64,000 nucleotides of DNA from an uncultured Ruminococcus sp. GTDB taxonomy: Bacteria > Bacillota > Clostridia > Oscillospirales > Acutalibacteraceae. Under the pieces are notes generated by a model that did no database searches, had not been told where the DNA came from, and saw only the letters and a list, made by a program, of their open reading frames with translations. Position 1 is the stretch's first letter; every line of letters begins with the position of its first letter. This document shows positions 1-8,251 of this stretch, piece after piece. The position numbers were made by a program, and so were the translations under genes. Location of the stretch: contig CACYPV010000004.1 in assembly GCA_902776375.1 (NCBI GenBank), positions 61,813-125,812 on the forward strand, given 5' to 3'.

Positions 1-1
1 T

Positions 2-331
2 TTTGAAAAGGCGCCCAACGGCTCTATCGGCATGGAGACCTCGTTTGCGGTCGCCAATACCTATCTGGTAAAGACGGGCAGGCTGACGCTTGACGAGCTT
101 GTTGAAAAGATGTCGGTGAATCCCGCTAAGATACTGGGCATAAACGCCGGAACGCTGGCGGCGGGAGCTCCCGCCGACATAGCGCTGATCGACCCCGACG
201 AGCAGTGGACGGTCGACGTAAACAAGCTTCACGGCAAAAGCAAAAACACGCCCTTTAAGGGCATGACGCTGACGGGAAGGGTCAGGATGACCTTGCTGAA
301 CGGAGCGATAGTATATTCAATTGACAATTGA
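2..331 (+). CDS. pyrC: Dihydroorotase, C-terminal part (cut by window start)
   Basis: The reading frame is open from the first bases and reads FEKAPNGSIGMETSFAV, the metal-site end of the dihydroorotase TIM barrel, followed by the small beta domain (APADIALIDPDEQW) typical of amidohydrolases. The enzyme cyclises carbamoyl-aspartate to dihydroorotate in pyrimidine synthesis. The true start lies before the window. The last three residues and the stop codon are encoded by an intergenic heptamer repeat (ATTGACA units), so the repeat has grown into or replaced the original gene end. pyrF lies two genes downstream, consistent with a pyrimidine locus. Identity is from recognised family motifs; the N-terminal HxH site cannot be seen. 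Confidence 0.9.
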   Translation, partial: FEKAPNGSIGMETSFAVANTYLVKTGRLTLDELVEKMSVNPAKILGINAGTLAAGAPADIALIDPDEQWTVDVNKLHGKSKNTPFKGMTLTGRVRMTLLNGAIVYSIDN

Positions 332-343
332 CGGTTGACAATG
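320..343. repeat. Heptamer tandem repeat, ATTGACA class
   Basis: Units ATTGACA, ATTGACG and GTTGACA followed by ATGG repeat with a 7-base period. The array overlaps the stop codon of pyrC. The same class recurs at 54177-54211. Confidence 0.75.
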
Positions 344-403
344 GAGGGCTGCGGGCGTTTTGCCCCAAGCGTTGAATGTCAACTGTAACAAGGAGTGATA
401 TAT

Positions 404-1384
404 TTGGCACAAAAAGGTAATCTTTTGTCCGTAAGACAGGACATACGCGTGGTGGACGCCACGCTGCGCGACGGAGGTCTTTGCAACGACTTCCGCTTTT
501 CGGACGAATTTGTCCGCGACCTGTACAAGGCTAATCTAAAAGCCGGCGTAGACTACATGGAGTTCGGCTACAAGGCGAGCAAGGAGATCTTTGACGAGGA
601 CGACTTCGGCAAGTGGAAGTTCTGCAACGACGAAGACATCCGCGCTATCGTCGGCGAGGGCAACCCCAAAATGAAGATCGCCGTCATGGCGGATGTGGGC
701 AGGACCGATTTTGAGGAGGACATAATCCCCAAGAACGAAAGCCCGATAGATCTGGTGCGTGTAGCGACCTACATCAACACCATCCCCGCGGCGGTCGAGA
801 TGATCGAGTACTGCGCGAAGCAGGGCTATGAGACCACTATAAACATCATGGCTATTTCAAAAGCGCGTACCGAGGACTTGAAAACCGCGCTTGAAATCTT
901 GGGTCAGACCCCGGTTTCCTGCTTTTATATAGTCGACAGCTACGGCTCCCTCTACCCCGAGGAGGCGCGCCGCTACGCCGAGATGTACGGCGAGATCGCC
1001 GATAAATACGGCAAGCTGACCGGCATACACGCGCATAACAACCAGCAGCTCGCCTTTGCGAACACCATCGAGGCTATGGCTTACGGCGCGAGTTACCTTG
1101 ACGCTACCGTAGACGGCATGGGCAGAGGCGCCGGAAACTGCGCGCTCGAGCTGCTTTTGGGCTTCCTGAAAAACCCGAAGTACAAGATCAATCCCATCAT
1201 CAAAATCATGCAGAACCACATGACCGCGCTTCAGGAGAACGGCGTAAAGTGGGGCTACGACATACCTTACATGCTCACGGGTCAGTACAACACCCATCCG
1301 CGTCCCGCTATCCAGTTCATTCAAGAGGGCAGGAAGGACTACTACAAGTTCGCCAACGATCTGTATGATATAATCAATTCTTAA
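404..1384 (+). CDS. HMGL-like / DRE-TIM aldolase
   Basis: A 326-residue protein with the DRE-TIM metallolyase signature near its start (VVDATLRDGG), the metal-ligand motif IHAHNN near residue 210 and GMGRGAGN near residue 240. These are hallmarks of 4-hydroxy-2-oxovalerate aldolase, isopropylmalate synthase and HMG-CoA lyase relatives. It lacks the C-terminal domains of the synthases, so an aldolase is more likely than a Claisen synthase; the substrate is unknown. I chose the TTG at 404 because the ribosome site AAGGAG lies at 390-395. The in-frame GTG at 395 would overlap that site. It sits between pyrC and pyrF, but no step of pyrimidine synthesis needs it. Confidence 0.8.
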   Translation: MAQKGNLLSVRQDIRVVDATLRDGGLCNDFRFSDEFVRDLYKANLKAGVDYMEFGYKASKEIFDEDDFGKWKFCNDEDIRAIVGEGNPKMKIAVMADVGRTDFEEDIIPKNESPIDLVRVATYINTIPAAVEMIEYCAKQGYETTINIMAISKARTEDLKTALEILGQTPVSCFYIVDSYGSLYPEEARRYAEMYGEIADKYGKLTGIHAHNNQQLAFANTIEAMAYGASYLDATVDGMGRGAGNCALELLLGFLKNPKYKINPIIKIMQNHMTALQENGVKWGYDIPYMLTGQYNTHPRPAIQFIQEGRKDYYKFANDLYDIINS

Positions 1385-1399
1385 CTTAGTTGTCGGAAA

Positions 1400-1475
1400 C
1401 CAGATGCCGGATGTTTTAAATCAAACGCTTGGTTTCTTATTACCGGCTTCTGGCCTCTCGCTTCTATTATCTAAA
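1400..1475. repeat. Degenerate heptamer repeat, CTAGAAG class, with inverted copy
   Basis: The aldolase-pyrF gap holds degenerate 7-base units: CAGATGC, CGGATGT, then CCGGCTT, CTGGCCT, CTCGCTT, CTATTAT. They resemble the clearer arrays at 50916-50971 and 63203-63251. The segments near 1402-1412 and 1444-1454 are inverted copies of each other with one mismatch and could form a stem. Confidence 0.5.
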
Positions 1476-1492
1476 AAACGGAGGTTTTTTAC

Positions 1493-2425
1493 ATGGCATT
1501 CGACAGACTTATCGAAAACATCATCCAAAAACAAAACCCCACCGTTGCGGGGCTTGACCCGAAGCTCGAATATGTTCCCGCATCGATAAAGAACGCCTGC
1601 TTTGAAAAGTACGGCAAGACGCTCGAGGGAGCCGCCGCCGCGCTTTTGGAGTTCAACAAGGCTATAATCGATCAGATATATGACATCGTGCCCGCCATCA
1701 AGCCGCAGGCGGCATATTATGAAATGTACGGCTGGCAGGGCGTTAAGGCTTTAGCCGACACCATAGCCTACGCAAAGTCGAAGGGCATGTTCGTTATGAC
1801 CGACGGCAAGCGCAACGATATCGGCACCACCATGGAGGCCTACGCCGCGGCTCACCTCGGCGTTACAGACGTTGCCGGCGAGAGCGTTGAAGCCTTCGGC
1901 GCGGACGCGCTCACCGTGAACGGCTATCTCGGCTCGGACGGCATACGCCCTCTGCTCAACATCTGCAAGGCTGAGGACAAGGGCATTTTCGTGCTTGTAA
2001 AAACCTCTAACCCCAGTTCGGGCGAGCTTCAGGATATGAAGCTTGAAAACGGCGTTTCCGTTTACGAGCAGATGGGCAGGATGTGCGAGGGCTGGGGCGA
2101 GGAGCTCCCCGGCAAGTACGGCTACTCGGGCGTGGGCGCAGTTGTGGGCGCGACCTATCCCGAACAGCTAAAGGAAATGCGCGAAAAGGCGCCGCACACC
2201 TTCTTCCTGGTTCCGGGCTACGGCGCTCAGGGCGGCGGAGCCGAGGACGCAAAATTTGCCTTTGACAAAAACGGCTTTGGCGCGATAATCAATTCCAGCC
2301 GCGGCATTATGTGCGCGTGGAAAAAGCAGGGGCTCACCGAGGAGGATTTTGCCGCTGCCGCCGGAGTTGAAGCATTGCGCATGAAAGAAGATATATTGTC
2401 CGTTATCGGTGAAATCAAGGCGTAA
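1493..2425 (+). CDS. pyrF: Orotidine 5'-phosphate decarboxylase
   Basis: The 310-residue product is of the longer type-2 PyrF size. It begins with a substrate-binding strand (TVAGLDPKLEYVP). The motif FVMTDGKRNDIGTT near residue 104 carries the catalytic Asp-Lys-x-Asn-Asp set, and the phosphate-binding end reads FLVPGYGAQGGG, then IINSSRGI. It decarboxylates OMP to UMP, the last step of pyrimidine synthesis. The start has the ribosome site ACGGAGG at 1480-1486. It follows pyrC and the aldolase in the same direction and may share their transcript, although a repeat-rich gap separates it from the aldolase. Confidence 0.96.
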   Translation: MAFDRLIENIIQKQNPTVAGLDPKLEYVPASIKNACFEKYGKTLEGAAAALLEFNKAIIDQIYDIVPAIKPQAAYYEMYGWQGVKALADTIAYAKSKGMFVMTDGKRNDIGTTMEAYAAAHLGVTDVAGESVEAFGADALTVNGYLGSDGIRPLLNICKAEDKGIFVLVKTSNPSSGELQDMKLENGVSVYEQMGRMCEGWGEELPGKYGYSGVGAVVGATYPEQLKEMREKAPHTFFLVPGYGAQGGGAEDAKFAFDKNGFGAIINSSRGIMCAWKKQGLTEEDFAAAAGVEALRMKEDILSVIGEIKA

Positions 2426-2471
2426 GACGATAACGCATTGTTAAATATTTAACTAATTATCTTCAAAAATA

Positions 2472-2500
2472 TTGACATCGCATTTCAAAAGGCGTATAAT
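2472..2500 (+). promoter_or_regulatory. Sigma-A promoter of serC
   Basis: TTGACA (2472-2477) and TATAAT (2495-2500) are separated by 17 bases. The transcript leader contains a small hairpin, GGGGCA at 2525-2530 with TGCCCC at 2542-2547, close to the ribosome site. Confidence 0.85.
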
Positions 2501-2577
2501 ATACGCTGTTATGGTAGAGAAAATGGGGCAGTTTTTTAATATGCCCCGATATTCTAATGAAAAGGGAGTAATTTAAC

Positions 2578-3663
2578 ATGGCAAGAGTTTACAATTTTTC
2601 CGCGGGTCCTTCAATGCTGCCCGAGTCCGTCCTGAGAAAAGCGGCGGATGAAATGCTCGACTACGAGGGTACAGGTCAGAGCGTTCTGGAAATGTCCCAC
2701 CGCAGCAAGGCGTTTGACAAGATCATCAAGGACGCCGAGGCGCTGCTCAGAGAAGTAATGAACATTCCCGACAACTACAAGGTAATGTTCCTTCAGGGCG
2801 GCGGTTCCACGCAGTTCGCGATGGTAGCCCTCAACTTCATGAACAAGAACAACAAGGCCGACTACATTGTTACCGGTCAGTGGGCTAAGAAGGCTTTGCA
2901 GGAGGCTCAGCGTTACGGCGACGCCGTTGCGGTAGCTTCTTCCGCAGACAAGACCTTCAGCTACATCCCCAAGACAGACAGATCGATGTTCCGTGAGGAC
3001 GCCGACTATGTTTACATCTGCATGAACAACACCATTTACGGTACCGTTTACCACGAGCTGCCCGATACAGGCGATATCCCGCTCATCGCTGATATCTCAT
3101 CCTGCATCTGCTCCACTCCGCTCGACATCACCAAGTTCGGCGCGCTGTTCGCAGGCGCTCAGAAGAATATGTCCGGCGCAGGCGTTACCATCGCTATCGT
3201 TAGAGAAGATCTTATCGGCAACGCTATGGACATCACGCCCACCATGCTCAACTACAAGACCCACGCGGACGGTCAGTCGCTTTACAACACACCGCCCTGC
3301 TACTCTATCTACATCGCTAAGCTCGTGCTTGAGTGGATCAAGAACGATATCGGCGGTCTTGAGAAAATGCAGGAGCTCAACGAGAAGAAGGCAAAGCTTC
3401 TTTACGACTTCCTCGACAGCTCCGAGCTGTTCAAGGGCACAGTAGTTCCCGAGGATCGTTCGCTGATGAACGTTCCCTTCGTAACAGGCGACGCCGACCT
3501 CGACGCTAAGTTCGTCAAGGAGAGCACCGAGGCCGGTCTTGTGAACCTCAAGGGTCACCGCACCGTTGGCGGCATGAGAGCTTCTATCTACAACGCTATG
3601 CCTTACGAGGGCGTTGTTGCGCTGGTCGACTTCATGAAGAAGTTTGAGGCGGAAAACAAATAA
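2578..3663 (+). CDS. serC: Phosphoserine aminotransferase
   Basis: The 361-residue PLP enzyme of class-V aminotransferase fold starts with the family signature YNFSAGPSMLPESVL. It has the cofactor loop GGGSTQFAMV near residue 78 and a lysine in GAQKNMSGAGVT near residue 200, where the PLP Schiff base forms. It converts 3-phosphohydroxypyruvate plus glutamate to phosphoserine. The length matches the family. It is followed by serA in the same direction, giving the first two enzymes of serine synthesis in an inverted order. Start ATG is preceded by AAGGGAG. Confidence 0.96.
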   Translation: MARVYNFSAGPSMLPESVLRKAADEMLDYEGTGQSVLEMSHRSKAFDKIIKDAEALLREVMNIPDNYKVMFLQGGGSTQFAMVALNFMNKNNKADYIVTGQWAKKALQEAQRYGDAVAVASSADKTFSYIPKTDRSMFREDADYVYICMNNTIYGTVYHELPDTGDIPLIADISSCICSTPLDITKFGALFAGAQKNMSGAGVTIAIVREDLIGNAMDITPTMLNYKTHADGQSLYNTPPCYSIYIAKLVLEWIKNDIGGLEKMQELNEKKAKLLYDFLDSSELFKGTVVPEDRSLMNVPFVTGDADLDAKFVKESTEAGLVNLKGHRTVGGMRASIYNAMPYEGVVALVDFMKKFEAENK

Positions 3664-3665
3664 TA

Positions 3666-3700
3666 AATTCGTAATGCGTAATTCGTAATGCGTAATTATA
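3666..3700. repeat. Heptamer tandem repeat, AATGCGT class
   Basis: AATTCGT and AATGCGT alternate with a strict 7-base period directly after the serC stop codon. A GGGCGTG/CACGCCC hairpin follows near 3701-3726 and lies just before the serA ribosome site. The inverted class B array is at 11478-11512. Confidence 0.8.
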
Positions 3701-3751
3701 GGGCGTGCTTATTTAAAGACACGCCCGATATTTTGAGAAAGGTTTGTTTTT

Positions 3752-4882
3752 ATGTATAATGTATTGACATTAAATAAGATCGCCGCTGTCGGCACCAATC
3801 GTCTCGGCGACAACTACACCTGCGGTTCAGACATCGAGAATCCCGACGCGGTGCTCGTTCGCTCCGCCTCAATGCACGAAATGGACTTCGCCGATAACCT
3901 TCTGGCTATTGCCAGAGCCGGCGCAGGCACCAACAATATCCCCAAGGACAAGTGCGCCGAGCAGGGCATCTGCGTGTTCAACACCCCCGGCGCTAACGCT
4001 AACGCCGTTAAAGAGCTTGTGCTCACCGGTCTGCTTCTCGCTTCCCGTAAGGTGGTAGAGGGCATCGAGTGGGCTAAGACCCTCAAGGGCACCGGCGACG
4101 AGATGGGCAAGCTGGTCGAAAAGGGCAAAGGCCAGTTCGTAGGCCCCGAGATCACCGGCAAGACCCTCGGCGTTGTCGGTTTGGGCGCTATCGGTATTTT
4201 GGTTGCAAACGTAGCCGTAGCCGTTGGCATGGACGTTGTGGGCTTCGACCCCTTCCTCAGCGAAGCTAACAAGGCTAAGCTCGACCCCGCCGTAAAGATC
4301 CTCGGCAGCAACGAAGAGGTCATGACCAACTGCGATTACCTCTCCATCCACGTTCCGCTCCTTCCCGACACCAAGGATATGGTAGACGCCGATATGATCG
4401 CTAAAATGCGCGACGGCGTTCGCATCCTCAACTACAGCCGCGACGGTCTTGTAAACAGCGACGCGCTGCTTGACGCTTTAAAGAGCGGCAAGGTCGCGAA
4501 GTATGTCACCGACTTCGGCAACGACAAGATCCTCGGTGAGGAGAACGTTATCGTTATCCCGCACCTCGGCGCTTCCACTCCCGAAAGCGAGGACAACTGC
4601 GCTGTTATGGCGTGCAACCAGATCAAGGATTACATCGAGAACGGCAACATCGTAAACTCCGTTAACTATCCCTGCCTCTCTGTTGAGAGAAACGGCAGCA
4701 GAGTCACCGTTATCAGCAAGGCTGACGCGGACGTTAAGTCTGTGGCGATCGCCGGCATGACGGGCTTCAACACCAAGACCCGCGGCGAATACGCTTACAC
4801 CATCATCGACGGCGCGACCGAGGCTGAGGCTGAGCAGTTAAAGGCTGTAGACGGCGTTATCAAGGTAAGATTCATCGGCTAA
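3752..4882 (+). CDS. serA: D-3-phosphoglycerate dehydrogenase
   Basis: A 376-residue D-2-hydroxyacid dehydrogenase. It contains the NAD-binding GLGAIGILVANVAVAVGMDV segment near residue 142, the substrate Arg in NYSRDGLVNSDALL near residue 230, and the catalytic Glu and His in the region ending IPHLGASTPESEDN near residue 270. It oxidises 3-phosphoglycerate in the first committed step of serine synthesis. The short C-terminal tail looks like a reduced ACT regulatory domain, so serine feedback is possible but not shown. Start ATG follows AGAAAGG. A strong terminator ends the gene. Confidence 0.95.
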   Translation: MYNVLTLNKIAAVGTNRLGDNYTCGSDIENPDAVLVRSASMHEMDFADNLLAIARAGAGTNNIPKDKCAEQGICVFNTPGANANAVKELVLTGLLLASRKVVEGIEWAKTLKGTGDEMGKLVEKGKGQFVGPEITGKTLGVVGLGAIGILVANVAVAVGMDVVGFDPFLSEANKAKLDPAVKILGSNEEVMTNCDYLSIHVPLLPDTKDMVDADMIAKMRDGVRILNYSRDGLVNSDALLDALKSGKVAKYVTDFGNDKILGEENVIVIPHLGASTPESEDNCAVMACNQIKDYIENGNIVNSVNYPCLSVERNGSRVTVISKADADVKSVAIAGMTGFNTKTRGEYAYTIIDGATEAEAEQLKAVDGVIKVRFIG

Positions 4883-4900
4883 ACACGATACAGAATGATC

Positions 4901-4928
4901 GCAGGCACGGTTTTCCGTGCCTGCTTTT
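4901..4928 (+). terminator. Terminator of serA
   Basis: A perfect 10-bp stem GCAGGCACGG/CCGTGCCTGC with a TTTT loop is followed by TTTT. Confidence 0.85.
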
Positions 4929-4941
4929 GCTGTAAAGGCGC

Positions 4942-4971
4942 AAAAAAGCGGCGGCTTCGATTGAAGCCGCC
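4942..4971 (-). terminator. Terminator of the aquaporin gene
   Basis: On the minus strand, stem GGCGGCTTC/GAAGCCGCC with a four-base loop runs into a six-U tract (A-run at 4942-4947 on the plus strand). Confidence 0.85.
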
Positions 4972-4987
4972 GTGTAGATTAAGTGGA

Positions 4988-5749
4988 TTATTTTCTGATA
5001 TCGAGTCTGGGCATTTCGTTGTTTTCAAGGAACTTGTAGCCGATAGCTGCTGCAGCAGCGCCGATCGCCGGACCGAGGATGAACGCCCAAAGGCAAGCAA
5101 GAGGTTTGAAGTTGCCGCCGAACATTGCGCAGAACGCGGGACCAAAGCTGCGGGCGGGGTTTACGGAGGTGCCGGTGAGGCCGATTCCGAGGATGTGGAT
5201 AAGGGTGAGTGAAAGACCGATAACAAGACCGCCGAAGGAGCCGTGCTTAGCCTTCTTGGAGGTAACGCCGAGGATAACGAATACGAATACCGCGGTGAGG
5301 ATGATTTCTACAAGGAAGCCGGCAAAGTGGTTGCCGTTTACGCCGTCCATCGTGTTGGCGCCGAAGCCCCACGCGATCTTGGTGTTGTCGAATACATATA
5401 CGCTTGTTCTGTCATCAAGACCACCCAAGCCCCAGATCATAGCCAGGAAGCCTGACGCGGTAAGAGCGCCGGCGAACTGAGCGATGACGTAGCCGATAAA
5501 ATCCTTAAGGCTCATGCCGCCTGTGATGAAAACAGCCAGAGAAACGGCGGGGTTGACATGACAGCCGGAGATGTTGCCTACGCTGTACGCCATTGCTACG
5601 ATCGAAAGACCGAAGGCGAGAGCGGTGAGCAGATAAGCGCCCGCGGATGTGCCGGGACCTACAAGCATTGCTGTGCCGCAGCCGAAGAATACAAGTACAA
5701 AAGTGCCTATACATTCAGCTATGTACTTTTTTATGGAAGTTGAATTCAT
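4988..5749 (-). CDS. aqpZ: Aquaporin Z-like water channel
   Basis: The 253-residue membrane protein of the MIP family has two half-helix pore motifs, GCHVNPAVS near residue 62 and TSVNPARSFGPA near residue 195. The fifth helix reads LTLIHILGIGLTG, placing a histidine where aquaporins, not glycerol facilitators, narrow the pore. That and the Arg after the second NPA support water selectivity. I chose the ATG at 5749 because AAAGGAGGAA lies 6-15 bases upstream. An open frame extends 29 codons further but has no such site. It is a single-gene transcript with its own promoter and terminator. Confidence 0.92.
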   Translation of the reverse strand: MNSTSIKKYIAECIGTFVLVFFGCGTAMLVGPGTSAGAYLLTALAFGLSIVAMAYSVGNISGCHVNPAVSLAVFITGGMSLKDFIGYVIAQFAGALTASGFLAMIWGLGGLDDRTSVYVFDNTKIAWGFGANTMDGVNGNHFAGFLVEIILTAVFVFVILGVTSKKAKHGSFGGLVIGLSLTLIHILGIGLTGTSVNPARSFGPAFCAMFGGNFKPLACLWAFILGPAIGAAAAAIGYKFLENNEMPRLDIRK

Positions 5750-5793
5750 AGATGTTCCTCCTTTGTTTTTTGAATTTTTAATTCCATAATATA

Positions 5794-5822
5794 AATATAA
5801 CACAGCGAACTTGATATTGCAA
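5794..5822 (-). promoter_or_regulatory. Promoter of the aquaporin gene
   Basis: Minus strand: TTGCAA (5822-5817), 17-base spacer, TATATT (5799-5794). Confidence 0.7.
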
Positions 5823-5893
5823 GCACAAATGAACAAAATATTATTTAAAGTTTTGTAATAATTGATTAATTCATAACAAAAAGACGAAAAAGC

Positions 5894-5922
5894 TTGAACT
5901 TTTTACCTTTGTGAGTTGTAAT
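5894..5922 (+). promoter_or_regulatory. Probable promoter of the sigma factor gene
   Basis: TTGAAC (5894-5899), 17 bases, TGTAAT (5917-5922), directly before the sigma gene. Whether the ECF factor also recognises its own promoter cannot be seen. Confidence 0.5.
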
Positions 5923-5951
5923 ATATATAGATTCAGAAACGGGGTGAGGGA

Positions 5952-6452
5952 TTGAACGCGATACCGGATGAATATGTGACCCAATACAGTGGCGATCTGA
6001 CAAGATTGTGCATGTCGCTCTGCGGCAACAGAGTAGACGCGGAGGATCTGTTTCAGGATACTTGGCTGAAAGCAGCGCGGCATTTTAAGCGTTATCAACC
6101 GGATAAGCCGTTTTTGAATTGGCTGTTTACTATTTGCGTAAACACTTTTAAAAATTCCGTGAACGCCGCCTATAGGCAAAGACGGCATACATTTGCGTCT
6201 GACGCCGAACGCGAGATGTTTTTTGCGGCGATCCCCGATACCACTGCCGAAAACACAGATGAATATGCCGCGCTTCATGAGGCGATAGGAAAATTGACGA
6301 AAAAACAGAGAGCGGTCGTGGCGCTGTTCTATTTTCGTGATTTCAGCATCAGCGACATCGCCGAAATGTTGAAAATACCGGAGGGCACAGTAAAATCAAG
6401 ATTGTCGGCGGCAAGAGCTGAGATAAAAAGGAGGCTTGAAAATGAGGCGTGA
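5952..6452 (+). CDS. ECF-type RNA polymerase sigma factor
   Basis: The 166-residue protein has the two sigma-70 domains of ECF factors. Region 2 is around residues 10-75 (AEDLFQDTWLKAARHF). Region 4 is around residues 105-160 (KKQRAVVALFYFRDFSISDI, then IPEGTVKSRLSAARAEIKRR, a helix-turn-helix). Regions 1 and 3 are absent. The start is TTG behind GGGGTGAGGG. Its 3' end overlaps the next gene by 11 bases, a typical sigma/anti-sigma arrangement. The regulon is unknown. Confidence 0.9.
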   Translation: MNAIPDEYVTQYSGDLTRLCMSLCGNRVDAEDLFQDTWLKAARHFKRYQPDKPFLNWLFTICVNTFKNSVNAAYRQRRHTFASDAEREMFFAAIPDTTAENTDEYAALHEAIGKLTKKQRAVVALFYFRDFSISDIAEMLKIPEGTVKSRLSAARAEIKRRLENEA

Positions 6453-7278
6453 AAGCATAGCGGAAACGGATTTGGATAATATGCTGTACGCGTATTGCGG
6501 ACGAACGGCTCAGGAGCCGTTCAAACGCGAAAAACGGCGTAAGGTTTTTATAACAAAACCCGCGCTGTGTTTGGTTTTAACTTTGTTTATCACAGTCGTA
6601 ATGTCGGTTTATGTTGTTGGTTTATCAACGAATCGGGATAATGCTCCGGCAAAAAAGCTGTATGCTTTTTCGGTTGAAAAGCTTGCGGCGTTTTCCAAAG
6701 AAAAAACAATTCAGGAAAAAACTGCGCGAAAAGGTGTGGGCGCGTGGCAGCCGCGCATCGAGTACGCTGACGGCAATTTGGTCGTTTTTACGGTCGCGAC
6801 AGGGGCGTTTGTTTTTGACTATCAAGCCGGGGAGTTTATCAATACCTTTGATTTGGAGAAAATCGGCGTACCCGCTTTTGCTCAAGGGGACAGCTTTTCA
6901 ACACTGACGGTTTCAATGGACGGTAAATACGGACTTTTGTATTCATGTGATGCCGGAGAAACGTCTGGCTCAGTCGCCGCAGAAGAATACCGCGAGCTGG
7001 ATTTGAAGACGGGGGCGGTAAAAAGACTGGACAGTGAGGATGAGTTTTTTGAAAAACATGAGCCTTATCAGGTTTTACCGGCAGACACAACGGCGTTTAA
7101 AAAGTTGCCGGGCTTCGCGTTTGGCGGCAAAACGGCTGTTTGGGGAGGAAATGAATATTTGATCGCGCTTGATTGGCAAAATGGCGAGAGCAGCTTGGGG
7201 TCTATGCATTTAGTGATAATGAACTCTAAAACCGGAGATATAAAATCACTGGTAAGCATTTTTGATAAGGTGAAATAA
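6442..7278 (+). CDS. Membrane partner of the ECF sigma factor (putative anti-sigma)
   Basis: The 278-residue protein has about 35 cytoplasmic residues rich in Arg and Lys, one transmembrane helix near residues 36-58 (ALCLVLTLFITVVMSVYVVG), and an outside domain of about 215 residues. That domain has WD/beta-propeller-like strand patterns (YADGNLVVFTV, DGKYGLLYSC). No zinc-binding HxxxCxxC anti-sigma motif is present, so the anti-sigma role is inferred only from the overlap with the sigma gene and the topology. The ATG at 6442 is 7 bases after AAGGAGG (6428-6434); a TTG at 6436 is too close. Confidence 0.6.
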   Translation: MRRESIAETDLDNMLYAYCGRTAQEPFKREKRRKVFITKPALCLVLTLFITVVMSVYVVGLSTNRDNAPAKKLYAFSVEKLAAFSKEKTIQEKTARKGVGAWQPRIEYADGNLVVFTVATGAFVFDYQAGEFINTFDLEKIGVPAFAQGDSFSTLTVSMDGKYGLLYSCDAGETSGSVAAEEYRELDLKTGAVKRLDSEDEFFEKHEPYQVLPADTTAFKKLPGFAFGGKTAVWGGNEYLIALDWQNGESSLGSMHLVIMNSKTGDIKSLVSIFDKVK

Positions 7279-7280
7279 AA

Positions 7281-7316
7281 ACAGGCTCGTTTCCCTTTGG
7301 GGATCCGAGCCTGTTG
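7281..7316 (-). terminator. Bidirectional terminator, sigma locus / prmA
   Basis: Stem ACAGGCTCG (7281-7289) and CGAGCCTGT (7306-7314). The flanking AAATAAAA gives a U-rich tail on the minus strand for prmA. The plus-strand tail (TGTTCT) is weaker. Confidence 0.75.
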
Positions 7317-7327
7317 TTCTATAAGTA

Positions 7328-8248
7328 TTATTTTAGCTTTGCGGCGAAGCATGCCCAGCCGCCGTCGAGGTGTTCCTCGATTATATCAAAGTATTTGCTG
7401 ACGCCCTGCTTTACTTCGTCGGCGCGGGTGTCGATGATACCGCTCATTATGTAGACCGCGTCGGGCTTCATAAAGTCCGCGACGCCCTTTGACAAAAAGA
7501 GAATGGCGTCGGCGACTATATTAGCGAGGACGATATCGTACTTGCCCTGAACTTTGTCGGTGAAGCTGCCGCAGATCGCGGTGAAGCGGTCGCCCACACC
7601 GTTGAGCTCGGCGTTTTCGCGCGCGGTGTCAACAGCCTTTTCGTCGATGTCAACGCCCACGGCCTTGCTCGCTCCGCACAGCAGCGCGGCTATGCCGAGT
7701 ATGCCGCTGCCGCAGCCGACGTCGAGCACGTCGTCGCCGGGCTTCATGTACTTTTCGCACATTTCAAGGCACAGGCGGGTGGTTTCGTGGCCGCCGGTAC
7801 CGAAGGCGAGCCCGGGGTCGATGTTCAGCACGACCCTGCCCTGCGCGTTATAATTCTCATACCAGCTGGGGACTATCATCAGGTTTTTGCCGACCGCCAG
7901 CGGATGGAAGTACTGCTTCCAGTTGTTGCGCCAATCTTCTTCGGCGCAGTCGAGCAGCTCTATCTCGTGGGCTATGCACTCGCTGCCGTAGCGCTCCGAC
8001 AGGAACGCCACCGCCTCGGCGGGGGAGGCGTCGGGCTCGATATAAAGGTGAACGAACGCCTTTGAGCGGTCTTTTTTGAGCAGCTCCTCGTCGATGAGGT
8101 CGATGTGCGCTATGTCGCGCACCACCTGCTCCATGTCGCGGTAGTCCTCTATATAGACGCCGCCGGGCGCCGCCATGTTGGCGATGTCGCCCGCTTTGTC
8201 GATGTCCGCGGCATTTACCGCGATTTTTATTTCAGTCCAGTTTTTCAT
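7328..8248 (-). CDS. prmA: Ribosomal protein L11 methyltransferase
   Basis: The 306-residue protein has a N-terminal L11-binding domain (residues about 1-110) and a class-I SAM methyltransferase domain. The SAM loop reads DVGCGSGILGIAA near residue 175, and the post-motif catalytic region reads ANIVADAILFL. PrmA trimethylates L11. It follows dnaJ with a 3-base gap and is the last gene of the heat-shock operon, an arrangement common in Firmicutes. The length is normal. Confidence 0.93.
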   Translation of the reverse strand: MKNWTEIKIAVNAADIDKAGDIANMAAPGGVYIEDYRDMEQVVRDIAHIDLIDEELLKKDRSKAFVHLYIEPDASPAEAVAFLSERYGSECIAHEIELLDCAEEDWRNNWKQYFHPLAVGKNLMIVPSWYENYNAQGRVVLNIDPGLAFGTGGHETTRLCLEMCEKYMKPGDDVLDVGCGSGILGIAALLCGASKAVGVDIDEKAVDTARENAELNGVGDRFTAICGSFTDKVQGKYDIVLANIVADAILFLSKGVADFMKPDAVYIMSGIIDTRADEVKQGVSKYFDIIEEHLDGGWACFAAKLK

Positions 8249-8251
8249 AGC

